Below, one piece after another: positions 47,457-62,020 of a stretch of 64,000 nt of DNA. The stretch's first letter is position 1; the number at the start of each line of letters is the position of its first letter. This DNA is from Cichorium intybus (taxonomy: Eukaryota > Streptophyta > Magnoliopsida > Asterales > Asteraceae): positions 60,557,705-60,621,704 of the forward strand of contig CM042012.1 of NCBI GenBank assembly GCA_023525715.1, in the 5' to 3' direction. Position numbers and translations under genes: made by a program. The notes under the pieces are model-generated. The model searched no databases and was not told where the DNA came from. It saw only the letters and a program-made list of their open reading frames with translations.

Positions 47457-49512
47457 TGTTGTGTTTTCAACCATACATATAAAACACCCAAAAACGGCAC
47501 CAAGAAACTTGATGTGTTATTAGCGTTTATAAGATTTTTGAAAATGATTTCACATTAGTTTTACATTTATGAACAGGGAAATACCATGTATGAATAGAAC
47601 AACACAATTAGGCAAGTGAACCTAGTCGATTGTAGTATAGTAATGGTAAATCCGGGTTGTCGACCCAAGGGAAAACGGCTATCTTTAAGTTAAGAAAATC
47701 AATTATCAATTAACAATTATTCAAGTAAATACTCAGGGGCGAGTTTTAATGAAAACTCGTAAAACTTTGATAATAAAATAAATGACGAAATAATAAATGA
47801 TCATAACAAAAATAACAAGGGAAACTTTCGTCTAGGATCTGTTGATTCATATAAACCTATGTTGACTAGTTTTGATTATGTGCAATGAGTTTAAATAGGT
47901 TGCATTAAGTTGTAGGATCGTATGGTCAAGTCACCAATTCTATGACTAATAAGTTAAAATAGCACAATGGTCATGTAACTAATTAACTTATAATCATCAA
48001 GTATTAATACAATCTAGCATGCAAACATAGCCCATATCCTAATGGTCAAAGTGATATGTTCATACAATCAATGGTCATGAGTTGCAACTAAATGTGATAT
48101 AAGTCTTATTTCACTAATCGAGTTTATAACTTAGATAACCTTCCTAGTTAAATGGTCAATAACTAGTCCGATGATATATAGTTGTCAATTATACATCATG
48201 ATGGTTCATGTGATCAATACGTTTAAATGGCCATTTAAACTTAATCATATGAAGATGGCAATCAAGAATACAAACTGTAACCACATTTAATATGTATAGC
48301 ATGCAAGTTATATATCCTAACCGATATTAAACTCGAATCAAGAACTAGATCAACACATATTATATTAATGAATCAACATCACCTAGGCAAAAGTTACGGG
48401 AAATATAAATTACAAAATATAAAAGTAAACATTAATACTTAGATTTGAATAAACCATCTAGTTATGTTTGATATGTTATTAGTGCAATGGATATTGAACG
48501 TTAAACATCGATTTCTAAAGTGATTAGATGTTTTGGTCCAACTACCTAATCCTATGATTATAAAGTCATTAATGGCAATGGTCATGCGATTATGTATTCC
48601 AAATAATCATGTATTGGTTCGTATCATACAAGGTTCATTCGAGATTTTGATCTCAATGGTCATGATAATCAAATTGGCGTCAAATGAATTATGCGAGATA
48701 AAATATAAAACGTTCAATATCCGATAAATAACAATCAAATCATAACTAAACAGTACTCAAATCTAAGTAATAAATAATACAGATAACATAATCTGAAGAA
48801 TACGGCTTAGGAAATCATAATAGAATGCTAAATATATATAAAACAAACCGAATGAAGTCCCGGCCGAACATTCTTCAAGCTCTCGATTCCATAGTTTCCC
48901 CTTTGATTCTACAAGCTTCCTGGCCGAGTTTGGAGGTGTGGAGGTGCAGGGATGTGATCTGGTCTGAAGGTGGTGTAGGTGTTCTCCAAAAGAAGAGTTG
49001 AATGGCTTGAATTTATAGTGGGCACTGGAGTTGGGCGCGGTGCGCCTAAGGAGGGGCGCGGTGCGCCTAAAGCAGATCTGTGCACGCGGCCAACTGTCGC
49101 ACGAGGGAGCACGTGGTTTGCAGCTTTAATGTCGGATCTGAGGCGCGGTGCGCCCAAAAAGTAGGCGGGGTGCGCCCTTGCACATGCTTGGCAGGTCGGT
49201 TGAATCATTGGATGAACGCACGCTCGATTATTTTAATCAAAAGTCTGACGAAAAGCGAGATCTGGTTCTCTCTTTGGGCGCGGTGCGCCTGGATGTGGGC
49301 GGGGTGCGCCCATGGCTTCTGGCAGATTTTCGCTTTGTTTCTTTTTAAGCTCAAATGTTTGTGTAATTCGTTCTTTCGCTCCAAACGCGTCTTTTTAGCT
49401 TCAAAACGAATATTTAAACATAATAGGTATCTTTTAGTTCATAACATATATGAAATTAAACTAAAATCACACTGATATCGTGCGGAAAATATGTATAATT
49501 TACGCGATATCA
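47457..49512 (-). repeat. Left (3') LTR of nested element
   Basis: Plus strand TGTTGTGTTTTCAA...GCGATATCA. Six GGCG(C/G)GGTGCGCC palindromes at 49034-49310. A motif AATGGTCA(A/T) recurs about ten times between 47930 and 48670. The 64-131 codon frames in it are duplicated identically in the other LTR and are not genes. Confidence 0.97.
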
Positions 49513-49526
49513 AAATTCCCCACACT
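49513..49526 (-). other. Polypurine tract of nested element
   Basis: AAAATTCCCCACAC on the plus strand, i.e. GTGTGGGGAATTTT on the minus strand, directly before the 3' LTR. Confidence 0.8.
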
Positions 49527-51383
49527 TGAACTTTGCTTGTCCTCAAGCAAACTACAATTTATAACCAATCCAAAACGTTTTGATGCTCAAACAACTTTTC
49601 ATACGCTACCACAGATCTAGCGTTTATTACCGATGTTAAGAATAAAGAATTTAAGAATAAACATAGTAGATTATACCTAGTCCTATGTACATATATTTAT
49701 CTTTTCAAAACTTTAAATAAACTCTCTTTCTATAAACGACAAGTCTTTCAGATTGATAAAAACTCATTTTTACATAACATCGAATACACCCATTAAAGAT
49801 TCTTCTACCTCAAGACTTTTTGTTAAATTTCTCATATTTAGAATAAAAATAATGCTGTACTAAATTTATCAAGTTAAGTTATTATTTCAATTTTTTTCGT
49901 ACCTTTGAAACTCGTGACTTTCTATGGAACTCTTGATTACAAATTTTCGACTCAAGACTGTACAGAGTCTACTAATTCAAATTCCAAAGGCCACTAAGGA
50001 AATTCCATGACTTTCGATGACACCCGTGTAGCGAGCTTTCGACAATATTATCCCAAACCAGATGGTTTTAGGTAATAAGGAGTAGAAATGCCCGTAGGCC
50101 CCATTTTATGTCTACTTGCTCGAATGTCAAAGGCCACTGATTGAATTTTCCTTCCTGAGTCTCAATCTTATGGTATAACATTACTTGACTTCTGCTTTTT
50201 AACACATCAGATTTCTTGAGAATTTTTCTCATTTTAAGTTCATTTATCGAGGCTTATTTTCCTCAATTTAGTAACAGCATATAATTCGCACATTTTTGCA
50301 AGTAAGGAAATTGACTCAATCTATTTTGGCAAAAACTCAATTTTTAACAATTGATAAATTTTCAATGGGTTTATTTCATTATTTATGCAAAACATTTTGT
50401 AACTACCATTCTAAAAACTTGTCATCCATAAAACTAGACTTTAGATAAAACAATGAAAAACAAAAATACATACATAAAATTAAATTTAACCTACAAATTT
50501 ATTTTCAAAACATTTTTCTTAACAATTACCTTTTTAGCGTTCAATTTTAGAAAAGATGTTTAAGATAACAAAAATTTTAATTGGCTCAGTTAATCATTGC
50601 AGTATGACGTCCTAACCCTACACTTATATTATACAATAATTTTATTGTATTTATAATTCAAAACAGTAAAGGGAGCAAAATGGAACAGACTCCCCTTGGG
50701 TATCGGTCAACGTCATATATGAGGCTCTTTCCACAGAAAAGAATTCATTGAACATGCTGCCAGCATGGAATCTTAGCAAATCTGCATATGCATCACTCGG
50801 ACAAAAATTATTCACATACAAATAAACACACAAAAATTAAATCACAAAAGTAAAAGTAATAACAACGAAAGAAAAATATCACTCATTTTGTGGTCCCTGA
50901 AGTTTCAAATCCGTGGCTACCGGTATGCGGGTGTGGTGTGGCTGTGCGACTTTTGACCGTCGTCAGTATCGCTGCTCCTACTGTAAAGAAGCGTCCCTCT
51001 TCTCAGTAGTGGCTGATTTTTAGCCATGTATCATTATGTACGACCAGTATCTGCTTCGGGTGTTTACGCGTCATGCACGTTTCCGTGTCGCGTAATTTTT
51101 GAAGTTGTCTTTTTGTCAACGCAATCCGGATTGTCGACGCGTCGCGTCCGGATGGCATACACGTCGCATTGCGTGAGCAGAAAAGACTTCAAAGTTTTGT
51201 TACTTCATTTTTCCCGAAATATTCACCCCACACTTAAAATATGCTTAAGGTGTGCAAATATCTATTTTATGATTAGTGATATGTCAATCAAAGCAATAAA
51301 ATACATAACACACAAAAACAAATGTACAATCACACAAATATTAACTAATAATTTAATTTTCTATACTAAAAATAAATCCGAAT
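49527..51383 (-). mobile_element. Internal region of nested element, non-coding
   Basis: No gag-pol domain in any frame. CATGACTTTCGATGACACCC (about 50006) is shared with the older relative at 37.85 kb. 50880-51180 is GC-richer and contains repeated CGTCG/GTCGCG phrases (leader near the primer site); the 135-codon plus frame at 51026-51433 is antisense to the leader and runs into the LTR, so I do not call it. Confidence 0.75.
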
Positions 51384-51401
51384 TCCCCGGCAACGGCGCC
51401 A
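51384..51401 (-). other. Primer-binding site, tRNA-Asp type
   Basis: Minus strand TGGCGCCGTTGCCGGGGA, six bases from the LTR at 51408. It matches the 3' end of plant tRNA-Asp, common in Tat/Athila-group elements. Confidence 0.85.
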
Positions 51402-51407
51402 AAAACT

Positions 51408-53463
51408 TGTTGTGTTTTCAAACATACATATAAAACACCCAAAAACGGCACCAAGAAACTTGATGTGTTATTAGCGTTTATAAGATTTTTGAAAATGATT
51501 TCACATTAGTTTTACATTTATGAACAGGGAAATACCATGTATGAATAGAACAACACAATTAGGCAAGTGAACCTAGTCGATTGTAGTATAGTAATGGTAA
51601 ATCCGGGTTGTCGACCCAAGGGAAAACGGCTATCTTTAAGTTAAGAAAATCAATTATCAATTAACAATTATTCAAGTAAATACTCAGGGGCGAGTTTTAA
51701 TGAAAACTCGTAAAACTTTGATAATAAAATAAATGACGAAATAATAAATGATCATAACAAAAATAACAAGGGAAACTTTCGTCTAGGATCTGTTGATTCA
51801 TATAAACCTATGTTGACTAGTTTTGATTATGTGCAATGAGTTTAAATAGGTTGCATTAAGTTGTAGGATCGTATGGTCAAGTCACCAATTCTATGACTAA
51901 TAAGTTAAAATAGCACAATGGTCATGTAACTAATTAACTTATAATCATCAAGTATTAATACAATCTAGCATGCAAACATAGCCCATATCCTAATGGTCAA
52001 AGTGATATGTTCATACAATCAATGGTCATGAGTTGCAACTAAATGTGATATAAGTCTTATTTCACTAATCGAGTTTATAACTTAGATAACCTTCCTAGTT
52101 AAATGGTCAATAACTAGTCCGATGATATATAGTTGTCAATTATACATCATGATGGTTCATGTGATCAATACGTTTAAATGGCCATTTAAACTTAATCATA
52201 TGAAGATGGCAATCAAGAATACAAACTGTAACCACATTTAATATGTATAGCATGCAAGTTATATATCCTAACCGATATTAAACTCGAATCAAGAACTAGA
52301 TCAACACATATTATATTAATGAATCAACATCACCTAGGCAAAAGTTACGGGAAATATAAATTACAAAATATAAAAGTAAACATTAATACTTAGATTTGAA
52401 TAAACCATCTAGTTATGTTTGATATGTTATTAGTGCAATGGATATTGAACGTTAAACATCGATTTCTAAAGTGATTAGATGTTTTGGTCCAACTACCTAA
52501 TCCTATGATTATAAAGTCATTAATGGCAATGGTCATGCGATTATGTATTCCAAATAATCATGTATTGGTTCGTATCATACAAGGTTCATTCGAGATTTTG
52601 ATCTCAATGGTCATGATAATCAAATTGGCGTCAAATGAATTATGCGAGATAAAATATAAAACGTTCAATATCCGATAAATAACAATCAAATCATAACTAA
52701 ACAGTACTCAAATCTAAGTAATAAATAATACAGATAACATAATCTGAAGAATACGGCTTAGGAAATCATAATAGAATGCTAAATATATATAAAACAAACC
52801 GAATGAAGTCCCGGCCGAACATTCTTCAAGCTCTCGATTCCATAGTTTCCCCTTTGATTCTACAAGCTTCCTGGCCGAGTTTGGAGGTGTGGAGGTGCAG
52901 AGATGTGATCTGGTATGAAGGTGGTGTAGGTGTTCTCCAAAAGAAGAGCTGAATGGCTTGAATTTATAGTGGGCACTGGAGTTGGGCGCGGTGCGCCTAA
53001 GGAGGGGCGCGGTGCGCCTAAAGCAGATCTGTGCACGCGGCCAACTGTCGCACGAGGGAGCACGTGGTTTGCAGCTTTAATGTCGGATCTGAGGCGCGGT
53101 GCGCCCAAAAAGTAGGCGGGGTGCGCCCTTGCACATGCTTGGCAGGTCGGTTGAATCATTGGATGAACGCACGCTCGATTATTTTAATCAAAAGTCTGAC
53201 GAAAAGCGAGATCTGGTTCTCTCTTTGGGCGCGGTGCGCCTGGATGTGGGCGGGGTGCGCCCATGGCTTCTGGCAGATTTTCGCTTTGTTTCTTTTTAAG
53301 CTCAAATGTTTGTGTAATTCGTTCTTTCGCTCCAAACGCGTCTTTTTAGCTTCAAAACGAATATTTAAACATATTAGGTATCTTTTAGTTCATAACATAT
53401 ATGAAATTAAACTAAAATCACACTGATATCGTGCGGAAAATATGTATAATTTACGCGATATCA
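51408..53463 (-). repeat. Right (5') LTR of nested element
   Basis: 2056 bp. Differences seen against the left LTR: AACCATAC/AAACATAC near the start, three changes at about 52901-52950 and ATAATAGG/ATATTAGG near the end. Palindrome array repeated at 52985-53261. Confidence 0.97.
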
Positions 53464-53468
53464 GTATG

Positions 53469-55472
53469 TTAACCAAGAATAATTAATAAAGATTGAATGC
53501 TTAATCAAGTGTTAGGCGAGAAATTAAAGATAAGATAAACGATGAGGATAAAGATTACCGTAAAAATATAGGAAGTTACTACTTCCAAATTTGAATGATT
53601 ATAGTGGGTAAAGGTATCTAATGATGGGGAGTAACGGTCAGCACATGACCAGCAATTATGAAATGTAAGAATATATACACATGCTTGTAAATTCCTACAA
53701 AAGCAAAAGAATGAGTAAGTCTGGGGACTTATATAAAGTATAAAAGTGATTATGACATAAGTATTCTAATTTTTTTTACTATAAAGTATGAAGTGAAAGA
53801 ATGAGATAAGGTATTTGGTGTATAGCCTCAAAATACAAGAGAATAATTGATAAAGGTAAAAGATATGATGAAAAAAAAATAATTTGGGCTTAAAGCCCAG
53901 AAAGTTATAAGATAATGGTATGAAGTATAAAGAGTTAATGTCTATGAAAGAATGGTAGTAATCTATATGATTATGAAAGTGGTGTATGTTTCATAAGTAT
54001 GATGAAATAAAACAAGTAATTGTTGAATCAAAAATGTAAGTTGTGTTGAAGTGTTATTGTGATGTAGTTGGAGTAATAAGAAAGGTAAAAGTTGATAAAA
54101 GAACATGGAGTACCACTATAAAAAAAATCATATTGAGAATAGGGAATTAAAAGAAAATGAGGTCTAATATCCTTTAAGGGTAGATGTGAATACATCTTAT
54201 GACATGATGGATTGAGTTCATCAAGAAACTTAGAAATTGTTAAAAACATATATGCTGTCATGAAATGTATACATCATTAAAATGGAATAAAGATACAAAT
54301 ATTAGAATCCTAATGTTGGAATATACTATTGCAAAGGTTATGGCAAGTGTATACATTATAGGTATACATGTAGAGAAAGGAAGTGAATGAATCCCTAGTT
54401 ATCTATAGAAATATCTATGTTGTAATGTATAAAAAAAGATGACAAATTAGAATGGTCATGAAATTTGGAAACTTAGTAAAGCACAAAGCTTAATCGGGTA
54501 ATGATGAAAACAACAAATTGATAATTGTACAAGAGTAAGTTGTTTTATGGAATCATTTATCTACACATTAAAGTCAACAAAAAAAATGTAAAAAAAACAA
54601 AAGAAAGAAAGACATTTGAAGATAAAGTCTAACGACGAGTAAAGTAGAATGTTATTTTGGATGAATAGACCAAAACCCTATTTTGTGAATATTAGTACGC
54701 TCGATTTTTGGGAAAACAATTAAGTTAAAGAATTAAACTTATTTGATGTGCTAGGTAACGATGAGAAAGTAATTGGAAAACATGTTGGCTTTAAAAGACA
54801 ATGTATAGTGTTTGGATTGTGATACATCTGAACTGAAAAGAAATAGATGAATCTTTAACCATCTATAGTAGTATCAATGTGGCAGTGGTGGATTCATTGT
54901 GACAGAATTGAATGGTCACTAAAATAGTTAAGTTAATTATGTCGAAAGAATGTAAAAGACTCGTTAAAATAAAGTTTAATGACAAGAAAAGAAAGAACAA
55001 TGTGAGTATGAATTGACTTTAGAAAGAGTCAGTTTGTCAATAGTAAAAAAAATATATTCAAGAAAAAGGTAAGTATGTTTTATGAATTTTGTAATTAGAC
55101 AATCCATATTTATTTATATTACCGAAGGTATTATAAATAAAATGTATGAAAAGTTTAAAATTTTCAAGTTATAAGGAATGTATGAGGGAAATAGAAAAGT
55201 ATGTTGCCATTTTTGAGAAATGCAAGAAAGAAAGATGCTATCACATAGAATAAATAAATGAGAAATATTATGAAAACTTTAAGGGAAGTACGATTTGTAA
55301 AAGTTGGATGAAGATTATGGAATTGAGAGTAATGACTCTAAATTTAAGAAGGAATGATTAAATGTTGTAACGAGAAGAATCTTATGCCTGTAAAAGATAT
55401 GTTTATATCTATGTAAATCCATTTTGTGCTTGTGTAATTCCGGGGACGGAATTCTTTTAAGGGGTAGATAGT
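53469..55472 (+). mobile_element. Right internal part of the non-coding element with polypurine tract
   Basis: Purine-rich, no sustained frame. Ends CCGGGGACGGAATTC and TTTTAAGGGGTAGATAGT at 55440-55472, the polypurine tract before the 3' LTR. Confidence 0.85.
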
Positions 55473-58400
55473 TGTAACAACCTAAAATTTTAGTATATGG
55501 AAATTCGACCCAAAGATATGTCCAAATGGAAAGTAAGAAGTAAAGGAATAATTAATAAGTAATTATTCATAGTTCGAGCCAAAGGGTATTTTGGTAATTT
55601 TCAATTACTATTATAAAATGAAAATAATCATATTTTCATTAAGGATGAAGTGTATGAACTATATTATAGTTATAAGTATGAAGTATGAATATTGAAAAGG
55701 TAAAAGTGAGTGAAAATTGCAAAATGACCAAAAAGGGCATTTTTGTCATTTTGAAATATTTAACCTCATAACGAGATTTTTATGTGTTAGAATGTTTTTA
55801 ATGTGTAAAACAAGTTTATAAGTGGAGCAAAACTATAAAACTTAGAAGTTTCAAGAATTTAAGTAAGTTTTGTATCTTAGGTGAAAAATATGAAAATAGA
55901 GGGACCAAAGGGTCATTTCTTGAAACTAAGGGAGTATAAAAAAATGGGAACACTGTCATTTCATTCACTGGAACGTGAATGCAGCGGGAAGAGAGGGAGA
56001 GAAGACGATTCTTGAAGTTCTTGAAGATTTTAAGTGGAATTTGAAGAATTAAGTTCACTAGTAGTGATTTCCAAGCATTCCAAGGTAAGAAATCATATTT
56101 TTCAAGCTATGTAACCTATCTTTCGTTGGCTAGATGTTGGAGTCCGAAATTTAATTGTTGGATGAGGCTAATACTATGTTTCCATCCTTTAGTTCATGTT
56201 TTAATAAACTATGATGCACAATCCAACACATGGATGATGTTGAATCATGGTTTTGACTCTTAGCTCAAGAACCCTAGAAATTTCATTTGGGGGTTTCATG
56301 GTCGAATCTCATATGTTGGAGGAGGAGTAATTCCTGTGATTCCAAGTAGTTAGATGATGTTCTAGTCACCTTATGATCACTATCTAACATATGGATAGGT
56401 TGGAATCATGATTTGATGAGTTTGATTCTCATGAACCCTAGAATTTGGGGTTTATGATCAAAGTGTTAATTTGACATAAATAGTAGGTTAGAAAGAGTCA
56501 TAAATGATGTATATGTATTAAGAAACCATTGGAAGTGGTTTCCTAAAAATTTCAATTAATAAAATAGAAGTTTGAATAAAAACTAAAATTTGAAGGGTGG
56601 AATGGAATTGGTGATTCCATGAACAGAACTCATGAAAATGATTAGTAAAAATCATGAATCTGTAATTTAAAAAGTATGTTTTGGGTTGTAAAAACCTTAA
56701 ATTAAGTCATCCATTGGTTATGTAAGTGTATGGATAGAAAATGAACAAAACTAGACTTTAAAATTTGAGTTGATGTGCATATGAGATTCTTTAGAGGTCT
56801 TGTGACATCCTATGGTCTTAACCATTAAGTCATGAACTAAATAAGACTTAATGAGATTAAAAATATGTTCTTAACATGTTAGAAGGTTAATAAAACCTAT
56901 TGGTAAAGTTTTTTTAAGTTTGGAAACAAATGGAACCAAGAAATGGACTAAAACTGCAAAAAACGAACAAAAACTGGGAACTGAAAATGGGGCTGCAGGA
57001 TTCTACACGACCCGTGTGAATCTGGCACGACCCCGTGTGAAATGAGGCAGTAGGTTGGACATCTTGGATGCCTTACACGACCCCGTGTGATTCCTACACG
57101 ACCCGTGTGACCTGGACTCTTATAATTTACTTCCATTATGACACTAATTGAGTAGTTTGATCCCCTAACCTTTAGTATATGTTTAATATAGTGTGAAAAC
57201 ATAAAAATGAGTATAGTAGGACATGGGTTAAGTGGTCTTTACATGTTGTTAAGACCTAAATGTTTTAATAAAATGTTAATGAACTCCTTAGGTAATTAAG
57301 GAGTAAAGTTCATGGAATGGAAGGGACAACGGAATGGAGTAACCCTAGTTAGAATTCTCCAACTAGCCAAGGTGAGTACATGAGGACTTTTCTGGGTACA
57401 TAGCAACAAGTTTTGTCTTTGTGCTAAATGTTTTATGATTAATAGTTTGACAAATGATTTTCAAAAGTTATATGAATTGCTTCATGAATAATGGTTTTCG
57501 AAGTGGTTTTTAAAGATTGAATTATAAAGTATTGATTTATGTTGAATGATCGAAATGGTTTGCAAATGATTATAAAGTTTAAAGTTTTGAAAGTTGTCTT
57601 ATGCAAAGGTTGTGATGATTTCTATATGATTGAATGATGTTTATGATCGAGACCAACATGTAATGAAATGATAAATGAAATATGAACTAAATGTAAGAAA
57701 TGTGAAAGATGTCCGGACAAAGATCTCACCCTAATGAGGGGAGGTCAAAAGACACTACTGGGATGGTACCTCCCGTCACGAAGTAGTTGTCTCAGCACGC
57801 CCTTATGGATAGATTCGTTCTATTCCATGAAGGGAAGAAAACTAGCACGCGCTCACGGATAGATTGGTTCTATTACGGGGAGGGAAGATACGGGGAAACC
57901 CGTATGAACCAAATAATAATAAATGAAACATGAATTACAGTTGGTCTATGTTTTGATAAGAAATGGTTCAATTTATATTTGTTTATGATAAAGTGGAAAA
58001 CCTAATGTTTTTATGATGAAGTAATGACTCATATTTTATGATTATAGCAATGAACTTTGGTTTTATTATTTTGACATAACAGTGGAGTTTGCAGGTTTTT
58101 GGAAAGAAAGGAAACGTCTTCTTTACATGATATTAACTGATGATATTCAAAATTTATTTAAACTCATTGGGTCTAAAACCCATGTATCTCACAAGACATA
58201 TTTGTCTTACGTAATTTTGTTTTAAATGCTATGTACTCAGGAATAGGATGACTGATATCAGAGGATAGAAAGAAAGGACTTAGAAGCTCTCAGGACCTAG
58301 ATAGAAAAGAGGATCGGAAGATAGAGTAATTATAAAGCGGTATAGTTATGATGTATATTGGAGAGATGTGATGTTTATAGTTAGAATAACCATTGTAGTT

Positions 58401-58760
58401 GTATTGTAATTTCTTGCTATGTTCCGTAATGCTTTTGGGCTATTATGATATTGAGTCGAGTCAGTATGGATTTTATCCATCTAGCCCAAAGGTCATGCCG
58501 AATTTTTGGTAGAATGGTTTTGTAATTACGGGACATTAGCTTGAGATGTTATGTTGCTTTACTATAGTTGTTTTGATCTGAGTTTGTAACCCCCAAAGTT
58601 TGTTTAAATACTTTTAAACTTAATTGTTTTGTTGGGACCAAATGTTTTAAATGTTGACTTAAAGGCTAAAAGAAAAGTTTTTGAAAGAATGGAAATTTTT
58701 ATTCACAATGTTTTATAAACTTTTACACCAATTAAGGTGTAGGAAAGATGGGGTGTTACA
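55473..58760 (+). repeat. 3' LTR (3288 bp)
   Basis: TGTAACAACC...GGGGTGTTACA. Keeps the TATA box (about 55932), donor (56085), palindromes (57003-57110), hairpin (58193-58208) and acceptor (58240). In the hairpin the outer G-T pair of the 5' LTR is A-T here (AAGACA...TGTCTT). Confidence 0.95.
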
Positions 58761-58892
58761 CACCACACGACACAAATACATTTTAAAAATGGAGATAAAG
58801 CTTATTTCTCTTTGTGTATTCGTATTGTGTGAAATTCGTGTGTGACACGAATTTACGACATGAATACACGAATTGCCAGGTCTACTCATGTG

Positions 58893-60578
<1,686 letters not shown>

Positions 60579-60599
60579 GAAAGCAATTATTAATGACAT

Positions 60600-62020
60600 T
60601 GACAGTTATAGTTGAATATAACCATTGAGGTAAGTTATAGCTGAATATAACCGAATTGAAGGTGAAAATTCAGTCATGGTTGAATGTGACTGATAAATGG
60701 GTTATAGTTGAATATAACCGAATTCAAATTGAGAGTCCAGTCATACCTGAATGTTCCTGGTAAATCAGTTTTAGCTGAATATAACAAATATAGCCGATTA
60801 GCTGATGTTGAGACCAAAAAAGCTGGGTGAAATAATTAATTATTGTGCTCTTATTATTATTCATTATTAATGTTATTATTGTGTGTGGCATCAACTTTTT
60901 TATTTACTAAGCTTGGAAAGCTTACCTTCTATTTGTTGTATTGTTTTTTCAGGACTGAGTAATACTGATAGGGGTAAAAAAGATGTAGACCAGTTCATGA
61001 CTTGTCATAGCTTTTTGTATAGTTTTGCGTTTTGTTTGAAAGACAATTGTAATACTTGGCTTGATCGTTGGATGTAATTTATATTGTGTATTTTGGCAAC
61101 TATTTGTATACTGTACTTTTACTAAAGTACACCCAATTGTTTGTTGTGATATACATAAAAATTGGTGTTATTTATGCTAAATTGTCGGGCATTATATAAA
61201 CAAAGTTACATAAATGATCCATATCTAAGACAATATTATAAGAATATTCCATATATGTAGGACACTTAATGAAATTGTCAACGAATAACAAATTTACAGA
61301 AATAGTCATTATGTGTTAGACAAAATTAATTAAATGCTCCATTTATAGCAAATTATGGTCCGTGTCTAAGACAAAATTACATAAATGGTCCATATGTAGG
61401 AATTGGTTGGGGCTTATTTTAAGTATTTTGCTTTATACCAACTTTTTGATTAGTTGATCCATCACTAAGCTTGGAAAGCTTACCCTCTATTTGTTGTATT
61501 GTTTTTCAAGACTGAGTAATATTGATAGGGGTAAAGAAGTAGTAGATGAGTTCATGAGTTGTCATAGCTTTGTATAGTTTTGCGTATTGTTTGAAAGACA
61601 ATTGTAATACCTGGCTTGATTGTTGTGTGTAATTTATATTGTGTATTTTGGCAACTATTTGTATACTGTAATTTTACTAAAGTACACCCAATTGTTTGTT
61701 GTGATATACATAAAAAAATTGGTGTTATTTATGTCAGATTGTCAGGCATTATATAAACAAAGTTACATAAATGATCCATATCTAAGACAATATTACATGA
61801 ATATTCCATATGTGTAGGACAAAGTTAATGAAATTATCAACGAGTAACAAATTTATAGAAATAGTCATTTTGTGTTACATAAAATTAATGAAATGCTCCA
61901 TTTATAACAAATTATGGTACATGTCTAAGACAAAATTACATAAATGGTCTATATGTAGGAATTGGTTGGGGCTTTTTTTTTAACTATTTTGCTTTATACC
62001 AACTTTTTGATTAGTTGATG
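60600..62020 (+). mobile_element. Gypsy-type LTR 3' part with 558-bp tandem duplication
   Basis: 60604-60785 has six GTTATAGTTGAATATAAC-like palindromes. 60906-60952 carries ACTAAGCTTGGAAAGCTTACC and TTGTTTTTTCAGGACTG, the same hairpin/acceptor-like module as in the other Gypsy LTRs. The segment 60906-61460 is repeated at 61464-62020 (period 558 bp) with about 90-95% similarity by eye. Neither LTR end was found. In the second copy the acceptor CAGGA has become CAAGA. Confidence 0.55.

Larger units (their letters stand above)
47457..53463 (-). mobile_element. Young nested non-coding LTR element (6.0 kb)
   Basis: Two LTRs of equal length (2056 bp) and a 5-bp duplication GTATG (47452-47456, 53464-53468). 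A tRNA-Asp-type primer site lies inside the right LTR and a polypurine tract inside the left LTR, so it is on the minus strand. The internal region is only 1895 bp and has no gag-pol. The motif GCTTGAGGACAAGCAAAGTT (minus, about 49551-49532) followed by TTCAAGTGTGGGGAATTT is familiar from Tat/Athila-group Gypsy elements, so this is probably a LARD derived from that group. I count five differences between the LTRs. Confidence 0.95.
42971..58760 (+). mobile_element. Complete non-coding Gypsy-type LTR retrotransposon
   Basis: 5' LTR 42971-46263, 3' LTR 55473-58760, 5-bp duplication CACCA on both sides (42966-42970, 58761-58765), tRNA-Met primer site, and polypurine tract TTTTAAGGGGTAGATAGT. Without the nested element, only about 3.2 kb of internal sequence remains, with no gag or pol frame above 116 codons. 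So it is a large non-autonomous element (LARD-like) that would need proteins from a relative. LTR ends and polypurine context match the element at 1-4378. Lineage (Tekay/Del-like) is inferred. Confidence 0.95.
42922..58884. mobile_element. hAT MITE (168 bp of its own) split by a 15.8 kb retrotransposon
   Basis: Left end TAGACCTGGCAATT at 42922; right end AATTGCCAGGTCTA at 58871-58884, flanked by a perfect 8-bp duplication CTCATGTG (42914-42921 and 58885-58892). Once 42971-58760 plus one 5-bp duplication is removed, about 168 bp remain, rich in ACACGAATAC/ATTCGTGTG motifs. It is the oldest layer of the nest. Confidence 0.92.

Noticed and set aside
49034..49310. GGCGCGGTGCGCC repeats as a possible CRISPR-like or regulatory array
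   Set aside because: CRISPR is not expected in a plant, the repeats are palindromes at paired spacing with unequal gaps, and there is no leader or cas gene. Kept only as the palindrome-doublet finding.
48909..49475. 99- and 131-codon frames in both nested LTRs
   Set aside because: Identical pairs are explained by the LTRs being near-identical copies; the frames overlap the GC-rich palindromes and have no domain or coding context.
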